Shown piece after piece: positions 1-10,568 of a DNA stretch of 64,000 nt. The stretch's first letter is position 1. The number at the start of each line of letters is the position of its first letter. The DNA lies in assembly GCA_016744905.1 (NCBI GenBank), contig JADGDM010000005.1, forward strand, positions 38,549 to 102,548. Direction: 5' to 3'. The position numbers were made by a program, and so were the translations under genes. Source of the DNA: Sulfurimonadaceae bacterium (lineage in GTDB: Bacteria > Campylobacterota > Campylobacteria > Campylobacterales > Sulfurimonadaceae). Below the pieces are notes generated by a model. That model was not told the origin of the DNA and did not search any database. It saw only the letters and a list, made by a program, of their open reading frames with translations.

Positions 1-2
1 AA

Positions 3-107
3 TTTATTGATGGCAGTCAAAGCGGTACTACACATAATTATTATCACCCTTCTTGGGATGTGTATTATACTCCTTGTGAATATATTAATAGTATAACGTT
101 TGAGTAG
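3..107 (+). CDS. C-terminal end of an unknown protein (partial)
   Basis: An open frame enters from the left edge and gives 34 residues rich in Tyr, Ser, Thr and Asn, ending at TAG. The composition looks like real protein and the frame is free of stops, but there is too little to name a family. It ends just before a poly-G tract and a transposase remnant, so the gene may lie at the edge of an insertion scar. The other two forward frames are less protein-like. Confidence 0.4.
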   Translation, partial: FIDGSQSGTTHNYYHPSWDVYYTPCEYINSITFE

Positions 108-141
108 TTGGCACGTCATACACACAAGGATAAAAAAAAGT

Positions 142-150
142 GGGGGGGGG
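142..150 (+). repeat. G9 homopolymer tract
   Basis: Nine consecutive G follow an A-rich run, about 35 bases after the stop of the left-edge frame and before the IS256 remnant. Long G runs are rare in AT-rich Campylobacterota DNA and in Campylobacter are the usual site of slipped-strand phase variation. Here the tract is not inside an obvious intact frame, so it may act on upstream spacing, belong to a decayed gene, or be neutral. Confidence 0.6.
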
Positions 151-168
151 TAAAAGTATCCTAATACT

Positions 169-365
169 ATGTGTGTCTTGGTAGACCCAGTTAGAAAATT
201 GATTTATAGAACAAACCTTATTGAATCTCTTGAGGTAACTATAAAAAGAAAGACAAAAACTCTTTTAAAGTTATATATCTACTATACAGGAGCAACAAGA
301 AAAATGGAAAGTTAATAGTATTAGAAATTACTATGAGATTTATTTAAATTTTCTACTTATGATGT
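169..365 (+). pseudogene. IS256-family (mutator-type) transposase C-terminal remnant, frameshifted
   Basis: Translation from 169 gives a stretch containing IYRTNLIESL followed by IKRKTKT, which matches the hallmark IYTTNAIESL...RKxTKT segment near the end of IS256-family transposases. That frame stops at 313-315. From base 305 the +1 frame continues with a Trp-Lys then SIRNYYEIYLNFLL, matching the usual KKW..IRNW...L tail. One frameshift and a short internal deletion therefore explain the decay. The N-terminal catalytic part is absent and I saw no terminal inverted repeats, so this is a dead scrap. The exact 3' limit is uncertain because it runs into the end of the next gene on the other strand. 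Confidence 0.6.
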
Positions 366-808
366 ACCAAATTATATTCTTGAATAAATTCTCTTGCACT
401 ATCGCCTCTCCAGTACTCTGCTAGTCCAGTGAGCCCATCTAGAAGATAACGTGTCTTATAGCCCTTGAGTTTCAAATATGTACGTGCCATAATTGCTCGA
501 TCCTTATGTGGACAAGCGGTTACTATTACTTTCGATTTATCAAGCTCATTTAATCGTGTAGGCAGTTCATTAATCGGAATATTGATTGAGCCTATCATAT
601 GCCAAGCATCATACTCTTCTTTAAATCTGATATCTACAAACTGAGCAGTACCTTCTTCAAGCATAACGGTAAGTTCAACACTATCGATTTTCATATTTTT
701 ACGCTCTTCATAGGTAAAGGAACTCAAGTATTTATCATAGCTTAGTGCTTGTGCCTCCGCAAATAAGCTTATATATCCACAAAGAAATAGTAAAATTATT
801 TTTTTCAT
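353..808 (-). CDS. Exported rhodanese-like domain protein
   Basis: Encodes 151 residues. A signal peptide (MKKIILLFLCGYISLFAEA) suggests export to the periplasm. The body is a single rhodanese domain: the FVDIRFKEEYDAWHMIGSINIP segment region is typical, and the active loop CPHKDR carries the catalytic Cys expected to hold a persulfide, followed by the GY..RYLLDGL..W ending. Such proteins move sulfane sulfur or act in sulfur/thiol stress; the substrate cannot be told. The start at 808 is preferred over the upstream in-frame ATG at 820 because GGAG lies six bases before it. No operon partner on this strand is close. Confidence 0.75.
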   Translation of the reverse strand: MKKIILLFLCGYISLFAEAQALSYDKYLSSFTYEERKNMKIDSVELTVMLEEGTAQFVDIRFKEEYDAWHMIGSINIPINELPTRLNELDKSKVIVTACPHKDRAIMARTYLKLKGYKTRYLLDGLTGLAEYWRGDSAREFIQEYNLVHHK

Positions 809-842
809 GTTTGACTCCATTTATTAGTAATCTAGTTGATGC

Positions 843-1172
843 TTAAATAGTCTCTTTAATGTTTAAAAGCATGACACTATTTATCTCTTTATTTTTCATT
901 TGAAAAAAATCTATGGCATTTTGATATTCATCTAAACTCTTCTCCAAAACTATCGCTTCTATTTTAATATTTAACTTGTGTAAATAATCTGTTTTATCTT
1001 TAAATGTTAAAGTGAAGGTTTCACTTTTCAGTAGTGCTTCACTGGGATTAGCCAGATAGAAGTTTTCACTGTTTTTGATGTATAAACAATTTAGACTAAT
1101 CTCTTCTTGATTGATGGAGAATTTTTTATGACTCTGGATATATCGTACATGGAGTTTTGAAAGTCTTGACAT
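843..1172 (-). CDS. Hypothetical protein, 109 residues
   Basis: I do not recognise a family. The product is soluble-looking, with a basic N-terminus, alternating beta-like segments (for example LNIKIEAIVLEKS) and a short helix DEYQNAIDFFQMKNKE, no signal peptide and no cysteine pair. It starts at ATG with AAAGGA a few bases upstream, which supports translation. It lies 34 bases upstream of the rhodanese gene on the same strand, so the two may share a transcript. A small beta-barrel (PilZ-like) fold is conceivable but the RxxxR and D/NxSxxG signatures are not visible. Confidence 0.55.
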   Translation of the reverse strand: MSRLSKLHVRYIQSHKKFSINQEEISLNCLYIKNSENFYLANPSEALLKSETFTLTFKDKTDYLHKLNIKIEAIVLEKSLDEYQNAIDFFQMKNKEINSVMLLNIKETI

Positions 1173-1293
1173 AGGTGTCCTTTGATTTTATAGACGAATT
1201 ATGCTGAGTTTGCCAAAAAAATATCTAAAATTTCACAATTAATTCACAGTAAGTTCTTATCATTCAAAATCTTAAAACATTAAAGGTTTGATT

Positions 1294-1614
1294 ATGAAAA
1301 AGTTATTAACAGGGTTACTTATTTTAAGTCTGGGTGCTATGAGCGCGCAAGCAGAGATTAAAAAAGGACAAAAAGCGTATTTAAAACAGTGTAAAAAGTG
1401 TCACGGAAATGGAACTAAGGGTGCAAGTATGAAGACCCAAGATGAATGGAATGAGGCCTTTGCAAATGAGGGAACAGTTTTTAAGTCATGGCATAAAGGC
1501 ACGAAGGCACAAAAGTATGTTAGTGGGAAAAAATTTAAAAAATATGTACCACATTTGAAAGACTTTCTAAGCGAATATGGGTCAGATTCTGGGAATGTAC
1601 CTTCGTGCGGATAG
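1294..1614 (+). CDS. Periplasmic mono-heme cytochrome c-like protein
   Basis: The 106-residue product begins with a signal peptide ending SAQA and then carries a heme c attachment motif CKKCH within LKQCKKCHGNGTKG. A single CXXCH and the small size fit a class I cytochrome c, perhaps an electron shuttle. The expected distal Met is not obvious, and a second Cys sits near the C-terminus (PSCG). ATG at 1294 is chosen because AAAGG lies seven bases upstream; an earlier TTG is less likely. It stands alone between a divergent gene and gyrB. Confidence 0.7.
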   Translation: MKKLLTGLLILSLGAMSAQAEIKKGQKAYLKQCKKCHGNGTKGASMKTQDEWNEAFANEGTVFKSWHKGTKAQKYVSGKKFKKYVPHLKDFLSEYGSDSGNVPSCG

Positions 1615-1679
1615 GGAATTTAAGAGAGTAGATATCGCCAGTTATTTCTAGCATTAAAACCTAAGCTATTTTTGGGTAA

Positions 1680-4052
<2,373 letters not shown>

Positions 4053-4072
4053 GTAGTTTAGGAAATAATGTT

Positions 4073-5476
4073 ATGTTGTTTCCTGAGCAAAAAGAGCGTG
4101 AATTACGCTTTAAGTTAGCACTACGCATCGGTCTTCCGATCTTTGCGCTAACGGTTACATTACTTTTTTCTATCTTAAGTGAATATTTCACTACTATCCC
4201 TCACTCCTTAGCCATTCTTGCACTTGTTGTTTTAGGCATTATGATTTATTTTATTTTCTTTCTTATTTATCGTGGGGAAGATGAACGTATTACTGATCTG
4301 ACAACTGGAACCTTTAAGCCTGAGTACCTTGTAAAACTTTTTGAGAGAAAAATTAAAAAAGATATTTATTCTATTGTTTTAATATCTGTTGATAATCTTG
4401 ATGATATTAACAGACGTTATGGAAGTAAAAATGGGGATAAGATACTTTTTGAAGTCGCACATTTAGTGGGCACTTTCTTTGAATCAAAAGGTTTAAGCAA
4501 GTTCCCTATTGGTCACTACCGTGGAGGAGATTTTCTTCTTGGATTTGATGGTAGTAAGATAGAATATAAAAGTATGCTGGATCTCTTTAGTCTAAAATCA
4601 GACAGTTTAGTTCTCGGGGATATAGAGGTACAGATGAGTACTTCTATTGTGGATAGCTCTTTAAGCGAGAATTTAAATCATCTATTTGATAGACTTTATG
4701 AGATACAAAAAGAGAGTCTTGAAGAGCGACGCGAAAATGAAGAAAATGAGATCAATCCTAGTAGTCTAGAATCTGAAGTCATAGAAGCGATTAGCAATAG
4801 ATCATTTTCATGTATGTTTCAAGACGTTAAAAATAGTAGTTTAGGACATATGTTAGAGACCTCCGTAAAATTGGTATCTCAAGATAAACATATGATTCAT
4901 CAAAAGAAATTTATGCCTATTATCTCTAGACTGGGACTGCTTAGAGAGTTTGAAACCTTGATGGTAGGGGAGTTGGTTCGTGTCTGTTCGGCTGATGAAA
5001 GTAATGATATTTATGCGATCTCTATTACACCCTCAATTCTTAGACATCATGGATTCTTTGAATCTGTGCAGCAACTTTTTAATGACAATCATAAAGTACG
5101 AGGGCGTATCTGTTTTATTTTAGAAGAGAGTGAATATTTTCATCGTGTAGCGCGCTACAATGAAGTTTTACAATCATTTAGACGCATGGGTATTTTGATT
5201 ACACTGGATCGATTAGGGGTACTGAATACAACCCTGCAGTATTTAAAAGTACTTGATGTTGATATGGTTCGTTTTGATAGCTCTTTAGGTAAACATATTA
5301 ATATTAAAAGTTCGCGTAGTATATTAAAAGGTCTTCAACTGATGTGTAAAGATATGGGCTATAAAACATGGATAAAAATGATTGAGAATGAAGAGGGTGC
5401 CAAACATATTGAAAAAATTGGTATCGATTATAAACAGGGAAATTATTACGGAAAGATGTTTAACCAAGGATCTTAG
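4073..5476 (+). CDS. Membrane protein with degenerate GGDEF and EAL domains
   Basis: Encodes 467 residues. Two transmembrane helices lie at about 17-38 and 46-68, followed by a GGDEF-like domain (about 75-195) and an EAL-like domain (about 235-465). The GGDEF motif is RGGDF, one residue short. The EAL start reads LETSVKL, and the DDFG-type metal motif is replaced by LDRLGV. Both enzymatic activities are therefore probably lost, leaving a binding or scaffold role in c-di-GMP signalling. AGGA upstream supports ATG 4073. It is 20 bases after gyrB and about 100 before a receiver-kinase gene with which it may work. Confidence 0.75.
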   Translation: MLFPEQKERELRFKLALRIGLPIFALTVTLLFSILSEYFTTIPHSLAILALVVLGIMIYFIFFLIYRGEDERITDLTTGTFKPEYLVKLFERKIKKDIYSIVLISVDNLDDINRRYGSKNGDKILFEVAHLVGTFFESKGLSKFPIGHYRGGDFLLGFDGSKIEYKSMLDLFSLKSDSLVLGDIEVQMSTSIVDSSLSENLNHLFDRLYEIQKESLEERRENEENEINPSSLESEVIEAISNRSFSCMFQDVKNSSLGHMLETSVKLVSQDKHMIHQKKFMPIISRLGLLREFETLMVGELVRVCSADESNDIYAISITPSILRHHGFFESVQQLFNDNHKVRGRICFILEESEYFHRVARYNEVLQSFRRMGILITLDRLGVLNTTLQYLKVLDVDMVRFDSSLGKHINIKSSRSILKGLQLMCKDMGYKTWIKMIENEEGAKHIEKIGIDYKQGNYYGKMFNQGS

Positions 5477-5575
5477 TGAAGTTGCGCCATATAATGACGC
5501 ATTACGCTTTGAGGCTTGAAGAATCGTAAGTGAATTATAATTACTTAGTGTTACAATAGTGTTAAGAGGAATAAA

Positions 5576-6757
5576 ATGATTGATTTTGAAATGGTACATA
5601 AATACACAAAAGACTTACGACTGCTTTACGTAGAAGATGATGAATTGCTTAGAAATGCCAATATCAAAGTATTTGAGCGTTTTTTTAGTGTTTGTGTTGA
5701 TGCTTATGATGGCGTTGATGGACTCTTGAAATATAAAGATTCGGTAGAGGATTTTGACCTTATTATTACTGATTTGAATATGCCCCGCATGGATGGTCAA
5801 GAGATGATCAGAAAAATTTTAGAGATTAATACAGAGCAGAGTATTATCGTCGTCTCTGCGCATAATGATTCAGAGAAATTACTTGAGCTTATTGCGCAAG
5901 GGATTACTAACTTTATTTTGAAGCCTGTTAGTCCACAGCTTTTACTTCAGATCTTATATAAAAGTTGTAAAACTATTACAGATTCAAAACTGGCACAAAC
6001 CTATCATCAAGAACTTCAAGAAAAAGTAAATACACAGGTGGAAGCACTGCGTAAACAAGATCAGATATTGATGCATCAAGCAAAACTGGCATCGATGGGT
6101 GAAATGCTTGACGCCGTCGCACATCAATGGTTACAGCCCTTAAATGTTATCAGTAGTAACGTTGAACTGCTGCAGATGGATTTTCAAGAGGGGAAAATAG
6201 ATAAGAAGGCACTTCAGGAGTTCTTTTCTACTTTCGAGCATCAGACAATGTATTTACAAGACACCTTACATGAGTTTAGAGCTTTCTTCAGACCAAATGA
6301 AAATATTAAATATGAAAGTATCTCAGATATTATTAATAATGCCTTGTTGTTGTCTAAAGATGAATTGACGTCTAATCAAATAGAGATAGTGTTAGATATT
6401 AAAAATGACCCTAAAATTAAGATTGCCACCAATGGGCTTAAACATGTGATTTTAAATCTTTTAAGTAACTCAAGAGATGCCTTTGTTGAGCATAATATTA
6501 AAGAACGCATTATTAAAATTTCAACACTTTCAGAAGAAGAAGATCTTCTATTGTGTGTTGAAGATAATGCTGGCGGTATTGAAGAAAAGATATTAGAGCA
6601 CATATTTGAAGCGCACTACACAACTAAAGGTGAGGGTAAAGGCACAGGGATTGGTCTGTATATGACTAAGATTATTATTGAGAAACTTAACGCAGATATT
6701 GAGGTTAACAATAGTGAAAATGGCGTTAAATTTAGTATTAAATTGCCTATCGCCTAA
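5576..6757 (+). CDS. Receiver domain-histidine kinase fusion
   Basis: Encodes 393 residues with no membrane segment. The N-terminal receiver (about 10-130) has the phospho-acceptor in LIITDLNMPRMDG, acidic residues in VEDDE and the Lys in LKPVSP. A linker coiled coil leads to a kinase core with the H-box AHQWLQPLN near residue 182, N-box LLSNSRDAF, G1 DNAGGI and G2 GKGTGIGLYM, all intact. This cytoplasmic layout (REC before HisKA/HATPase) is common in Campylobacterota and is probably fed by another kinase. It is convergent with pyk, overlapping its 3' end by four bases. Confidence 0.85.
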   Translation: MIDFEMVHKYTKDLRLLYVEDDELLRNANIKVFERFFSVCVDAYDGVDGLLKYKDSVEDFDLIITDLNMPRMDGQEMIRKILEINTEQSIIVVSAHNDSEKLLELIAQGITNFILKPVSPQLLLQILYKSCKTITDSKLAQTYHQELQEKVNTQVEALRKQDQILMHQAKLASMGEMLDAVAHQWLQPLNVISSNVELLQMDFQEGKIDKKALQEFFSTFEHQTMYLQDTLHEFRAFFRPNENIKYESISDIINNALLLSKDELTSNQIEIVLDIKNDPKIKIATNGLKHVILNLLSNSRDAFVEHNIKERIIKISTLSEEEDLLLCVEDNAGGIEEKILEHIFEAHYTTKGEGKGTGIGLYMTKIIIEKLNADIEVNNSENGVKFSIKLPIA

Positions 6758-8217
6758 GCGTTAGGATGTAACTCTTTAAGAGATCTGAAAAATTCCATTT
6801 CGTAGGCTTTAAGCACTCGGATCATATTGGTTGAACCTACGGTTCCGATAGGATCTCCCGCAGTTAGGATATAGGTATGATTTTTATCTAAAATATCTTC
6901 TTTAATACCACGCTCCATGACTTCGCTAAGTATCATCCCTAAAGATTTACTCTCTACAGAAAAGACGGGAATAATTCCCCATGAAAGGGTGAGTTGACGA
7001 CGTACTCTATCGCTATGTGTGATAGAAAATATTGCTTCCGTAGGTCGGTAGCGCGCCAGCTTTCTAGCAGATGCCCCAGATGAAGTCAGAGCGAGGATTC
7101 CTGCTGTTTTTAAATCATGAGAGAGGCGTACTGCTGATTCATCAATAGAGTCTGTATCATCAATCCTATCATAGGTATCAAGACGAAGAAAGTTGTATCC
7201 TCTTTCTGTTTCACGTATGGTCTCAAACATAGTTTGTACTGCTAAAGAGGGATGGTCACCCACCGCACTCTCTTCAGAGAGCATGACGGCGTCAGTTCCA
7301 TCTAAAACAGCATTGGCGATATCACTAATTTCTGCACGGGTAGCGCGCTCATTTTTTGTCATGGAAAGGAGCATCTGTGTGGCAGTGATGACGGGTTTAG
7401 AGCAAGCATTGGCTTTTTGAATCAACATCTTTTGCAGATTTGGTACTTCATAGTAAGGTACTTCGATACCCAAGTCTCCACGCGCTACCATCAAACCATC
7501 ACTTGCTTCAAGAATGGCATCAATATTTTCAATGGCGTCAAACTTCTCTATTTTGGCAAGTAACATCTGTTCTCCACCATACCCATGCACAATTTCTCGT
7601 GCTTGAATCATATCTGATGCGCTTTGTACAAACGAGATGGCCATAAAATCAACGCCATTTTTAACACCCCAAGCCATATCAAGACGGTCTTTTGCTGTTA
7701 AAACATCAACACCAAGTTTTGTATTTGGGAAATTAACCCCTTTTTTGGAAGAGAGTGTTCCACTGTTTTCGACTAAAACTTTTACACCTTCTTTAGAGCA
7801 TTCGACTACCTTAGTTCGAATGATTCCATCATAAAGATAGATATAATCTCCCACATTCAGTTGTGCTAAGATAGCTGGATAGTTGATTGAGACTTCATAT
7901 GAAGTCAGGGTTAATTTTTTCCCAACGATCTCTTCTTGGTTGAAGAAAATAGTGTCTCCTTGGTTTAACTCAAAAGAGTGAACCAACTCACCAATACGAA
8001 TTTTTGGACCACTAATGTCTTGTAGTACTCCAACAATCCTCTGCGTCGTTATGACTGCATTACGGATGCGTTCTAAGACACTCAAATGATACTCATGCGT
8101 TCCATGTGAAAAGTTTAATCTAAAAACATTGACGCCAGATTTGATAAGGGATTCTATGGCTTCCAAGGAGTCAGAAGCAGGTCCAATTGTGGCGAGAATT
8201 TTGGTTCTTTTTTTCAA
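6754..8217 (-). CDS. pyk: Pyruvate kinase
   Basis: Catalyses phosphoenolpyruvate plus ADP to pyruvate plus ATP, the last step of glycolysis. The 487 residues begin RTKILATIGPAS and show RLNFSHG, the active-site stretch LLAKIEKFDAI (Lys and Glu), VARGDLGIEVP, TATQMLLSM and the signature around RAEISDIANAVLDGTDAVMLSEE, so the enzyme appears complete. The start overlaps the stop of the upstream membrane protein by four bases, indicating translational coupling in an operon with 8214-8893. Glycolytic pyk is not universal in autotrophic relatives; here it is intact. Confidence 0.95.
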   Translation of the reverse strand: MKKRTKILATIGPASDSLEAIESLIKSGVNVFRLNFSHGTHEYHLSVLERIRNAVITTQRIVGVLQDISGPKIRIGELVHSFELNQGDTIFFNQEEIVGKKLTLTSYEVSINYPAILAQLNVGDYIYLYDGIIRTKVVECSKEGVKVLVENSGTLSSKKGVNFPNTKLGVDVLTAKDRLDMAWGVKNGVDFMAISFVQSASDMIQAREIVHGYGGEQMLLAKIEKFDAIENIDAILEASDGLMVARGDLGIEVPYYEVPNLQKMLIQKANACSKPVITATQMLLSMTKNERATRAEISDIANAVLDGTDAVMLSEESAVGDHPSLAVQTMFETIRETERGYNFLRLDTYDRIDDTDSIDESAVRLSHDLKTAGILALTSSGASARKLARYRPTEAIFSITHSDRVRRQLTLSWGIIPVFSVESKSLGMILSEVMERGIKEDILDKNHTYILTAGDPIGTVGSTNMIRVLKAYEMEFFRSLKELHPNA

Positions 8218-8654
8218 GACTTTGCCTTTTTAAATAGAGAAATAAGATAGACAGCTCTTTTAAATGAAAATAAGTTTGAGATAATTGAGCGGGTGTTAAA
8301 GATATTATCACGTACTTCATCTACTTCGCGACGAACCTGATTTCGTGCAAAATCACGAATTTCATAAGCGCTTTTTTCATCTTCACCCAGACTTAAATTG
8401 GCAGCAATAAAAAAGAGAATTAGGGAGAGGAAAATATTGACACCCGCAAGGCTCAGCGCGCTATATATAGGTGTGAATAAAGTGCTTAGGTAGAAGTATA
8501 GTGCAACATTTAAGGCACTTAAGGCAACTAGAAGTGCGATTAATGCAATAAAAATTAAAATTACTTGTCGTACTTTTTTACGCATTTCAAGGCGTAGTAA
8601 GGTCTTTTCAGACTTTAAAAGTAGGGTCAGTTTATCTTGTAAATCATCATTCAT
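8214..8654 (-). CDS. YqjE-like (phage holin family 3/6-type) membrane protein
   Basis: A 146-residue product with two strong hydrophobic helices (about 27-52 and 60-85) and charged cytoplasmic ends. The two-helix plan and the order with a DUF883-like gene directly upstream resemble the YqjD-YqjE arrangement, and on that basis I call it YqjE-like (DUF1469). There is no evidence of lysis function. It overlaps pyk by four bases and starts eight bases after the upstream gene. Confidence 0.55.
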   Translation of the reverse strand: MNDDLQDKLTLLLKSEKTLLRLEMRKKVRQVILIFIALIALLVALSALNVALYFYLSTLFTPIYSALSLAGVNIFLSLILFFIAANLSLGEDEKSAYEIRDFARNQVRREVDEVRDNIFNTRSIISNLFSFKRAVYLISLFKKAKS

Positions 8655-8662
8655 GTTTAGAC

Positions 8663-8893
8663 TTAACGAGAAAGAAGACGGCCAAATAGAGCGCCTAGTA
8701 AAAACAGTGCAATGATAGAGATGATAGAACTATTTTTATAATCCTCTTTTATTGTCTCCACACTCTCTTGTAGTTTTTCATTCATGTCACCATCTAAAAA
8801 TTCTTCAATCTTCTGTGCGGTTTCAGAGTTTTTGAGACGTTCAACCTCTTGTTTTAAAAATGCCAACTCTTCATCAAGTGATAAATCTTTCAT
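8663..8893 (-). CDS. YqjD/ElaB-like (DUF883) C-tail-anchored protein
   Basis: A 76-residue protein: a charged, heptad-rich N-terminal helix (about 1-48) followed by a single C-terminal hydrophobic anchor ending LLGALFGRLLSR. This matches the DUF883 plan, whose E. coli members ElaB/YqjD/YgaM are anchored in the inner membrane and associate with ribosomes in stationary phase. Family assignment is inferred from architecture and from the YqjE-like neighbour eight bases downstream, not from a sharp motif. Confidence 0.55.
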   Translation of the reverse strand: MKDLSLDEELAFLKQEVERLKNSETAQKIEEFLDGDMNEKLQESVETIKEDYKNSSIISIIALFLLGALFGRLLSR

Positions 8894-9055
8894 TAATAAT
8901 CCTGTAAGTAATATATGTTATTTCTTATTACTATTGTATCTATTTATTTCTTTTAAATTCTTTGTCATGAAAGTTAACCCATGTACAAGATTTTTATTGT
9001 TTATGGCGAAGAGGTTATAGGTAATGAACCTAGGAACAGTACAAAACTATAGAAG

Positions 9056-10069
9056 TTACAACAACATCCCAATAAGTACGGCACTAAAGACCAACTGTAG
9101 TGCAAACAGAAGTGAAGAGACTTTAAATGCCGTTCCTGCTGTTTTCATAATCGTTCCAAAGTGTATCATCAGGCCTATTGCACTCATTGCGACAAGTGTA
9201 ATGTATCCGCTAATAGAAGAGATAATCGTCTCTACCTCTTTTGGTAGCCATCCTAACGAAGCGACAATGGAAAAACCTACAAACCAGATGATAAAAGAGG
9301 GTACGCCAACTTTTCCTGCCTGTTCTACCGCTTCACCACTATTTTGATTCTCTTTTTTTACTATATATATTAATATAAGAACAAGTGGAACAAGAAGCAA
9401 TACTCTTCCCATTTTAACAACCGTTGCATAGTGTCCAGCCTCATCAGAGATACTAAATCCTGCTGCAACTGCTTGACCAACGGCTTGAAGCGTGTTACCT
9501 GTGAAAACCCCTGCTTGAATATCATTAAATCCAAGAGCATGTGCTAAAAAAGGTGCTAAAAATATACCTACTGTTCCCATAAGATTTACAAGTGCTATGG
9601 AGATACCTATATCGTTGCTTTTTACTTTAGCAATGCCAGATGTCGCTGCGATTGCAGAACTACCACAAACACCATTTCCTATACCTATCATGAGTGAAAG
9701 TTTCGGATTTAATTTGAAGAGTTTTCCCAGTAAGAGACCCATACCAATGGTAAAGGCCATTCCTAAAACGATGATTAAAATAGTTTTAACACCCAAGTTC
9801 GCCAGCATGGTAAAGTTGAGGTTTATTCCCATAAGGGCGATAGCAAACATGAGTAAATCTTTTTCTGCAAACTTCACACCACTTTTAAATCCAGGCTCAT
9901 CGGTATGAAAAGTCTTAAAGAATATATTTCCCACTATCATCCCAAGAACAATAGCGATAGTGGCTGTACTAAACGAGATAAAATGCGTAATTATACTCGC
10001 TATGATGGCTACTGCAATACTCGCAAGTAAGCCTTTTGTATATGTTTTATATTTAGATAGATCTAACAT
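9056..10069 (-). CDS. YeiH family putative sulfate/anion exporter (UPF0324)
   Basis: Encodes 337 residues with about ten transmembrane helices and the conserved UPF0324 features GVCGSSAIAA and GVFTGNTLQAVGQAVAAGF. The family is predicted to export sulfate or related anions; in a sulfur-metabolising organism this may dispose of oxidation products, but the substrate is inferred. The gene is the last of a possible two-gene unit with the small gene upstream (60-base gap). The 160 bases downstream hold only short AT-rich sequence. Confidence 0.8.
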   Translation of the reverse strand: MLDLSKYKTYTKGLLASIAVAIIASIITHFISFSTATIAIVLGMIVGNIFFKTFHTDEPGFKSGVKFAEKDLLMFAIALMGINLNFTMLANLGVKTILIIVLGMAFTIGMGLLLGKLFKLNPKLSLMIGIGNGVCGSSAIAATSGIAKVKSNDIGISIALVNLMGTVGIFLAPFLAHALGFNDIQAGVFTGNTLQAVGQAVAAGFSISDEAGHYATVVKMGRVLLLVPLVLILIYIVKKENQNSGEAVEQAGKVGVPSFIIWFVGFSIVASLGWLPKEVETIISSISGYITLVAMSAIGLMIHFGTIMKTAGTAFKVSSLLFALQLVFSAVLIGMLL

Positions 10070-10129
10070 CCAAATCCTTCGGGTTTTTATAAGTTGGCAA
10101 TTATACCAAAAAGGTATTTTACTTCTTTT

Positions 10130-10414
10130 TCATCGTTTAAACACTCTATCATGAAATTTTGCCCACTTGCATTTTTTCTTATTTTTAATAGCGTAGAGAT
10201 TGTAGGTGAAATGGCGTCCGCACTCTTGGCACTCAAAGGTGGCGCGTTTAGGGGCTTTGTTGTAGTGAACAAATAAAAAGTTTCCTACTTGATCGCCTTT
10301 TTTATAAAGTATTTTTTCATTTTTGGCACTCGCCTCTTCTGCGAATTTGGCGTCAGCGCGTTGTTTGGCTAACCAAGAGGGTTCGATATCTTCTTCGAAC
10401 TCTTCTTCGCTCAT
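10130..10414 (-). CDS. Small zinc-ribbon-like protein, 94 residues
   Basis: I do not recognise a named family. An acidic N-terminus (EEEFEEDIEPSW) is followed by a Lys/Ala-rich helix and a C-terminal part with CQECGRHF and, further on, a single Cys in KKKCKWAKFH ending in HD. CxxC plus Cys/His could bind zinc. The very basic C-terminus would suit nucleic acid binding. It is encoded just upstream of the YeiH-like gene and divergent from gdhA. Confidence 0.55.
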   Translation of the reverse strand: MSEEEFEEDIEPSWLAKQRADAKFAEEASAKNEKILYKKGDQVGNFLFVHYNKAPKRATFECQECGRHFTYNLYAIKNKKKCKWAKFHDRVFKR

Positions 10415-10535
10415 TAAATTCCTTTTGAAGTGTAGACGGAGATTTATTTTTATAATTATAGCGAAGAAAATGAGCAGTTTATTTATAAAGTACTATTTAT
10501 TACAGTATTGAACTACTTTTTTTGCTTAAATCCTG

Positions 10536-10541
10536 TATAAT
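10536..10541 (+). promoter_or_regulatory. -10 element for gdhA
   Basis: A perfect TATAAT, with TG two bases before it, lies about 30 bases before the gdhA start. There is no good -35 at 16-18 bases, which is usual for Campylobacterota sigma-70 promoters. Transcription would start near 10548 and leave a leader of about 20 bases containing AGGA. Confidence 0.5.
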
Positions 10542-10568
10542 TCGAAAAAATATTATAGGATGTGTAAA

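Noticed and set aside
9024..9908. Forward frames opposite the YeiH-like gene
   Set aside because: They mirror a clear ten-helix transporter and have no start signals or recognisable domains.
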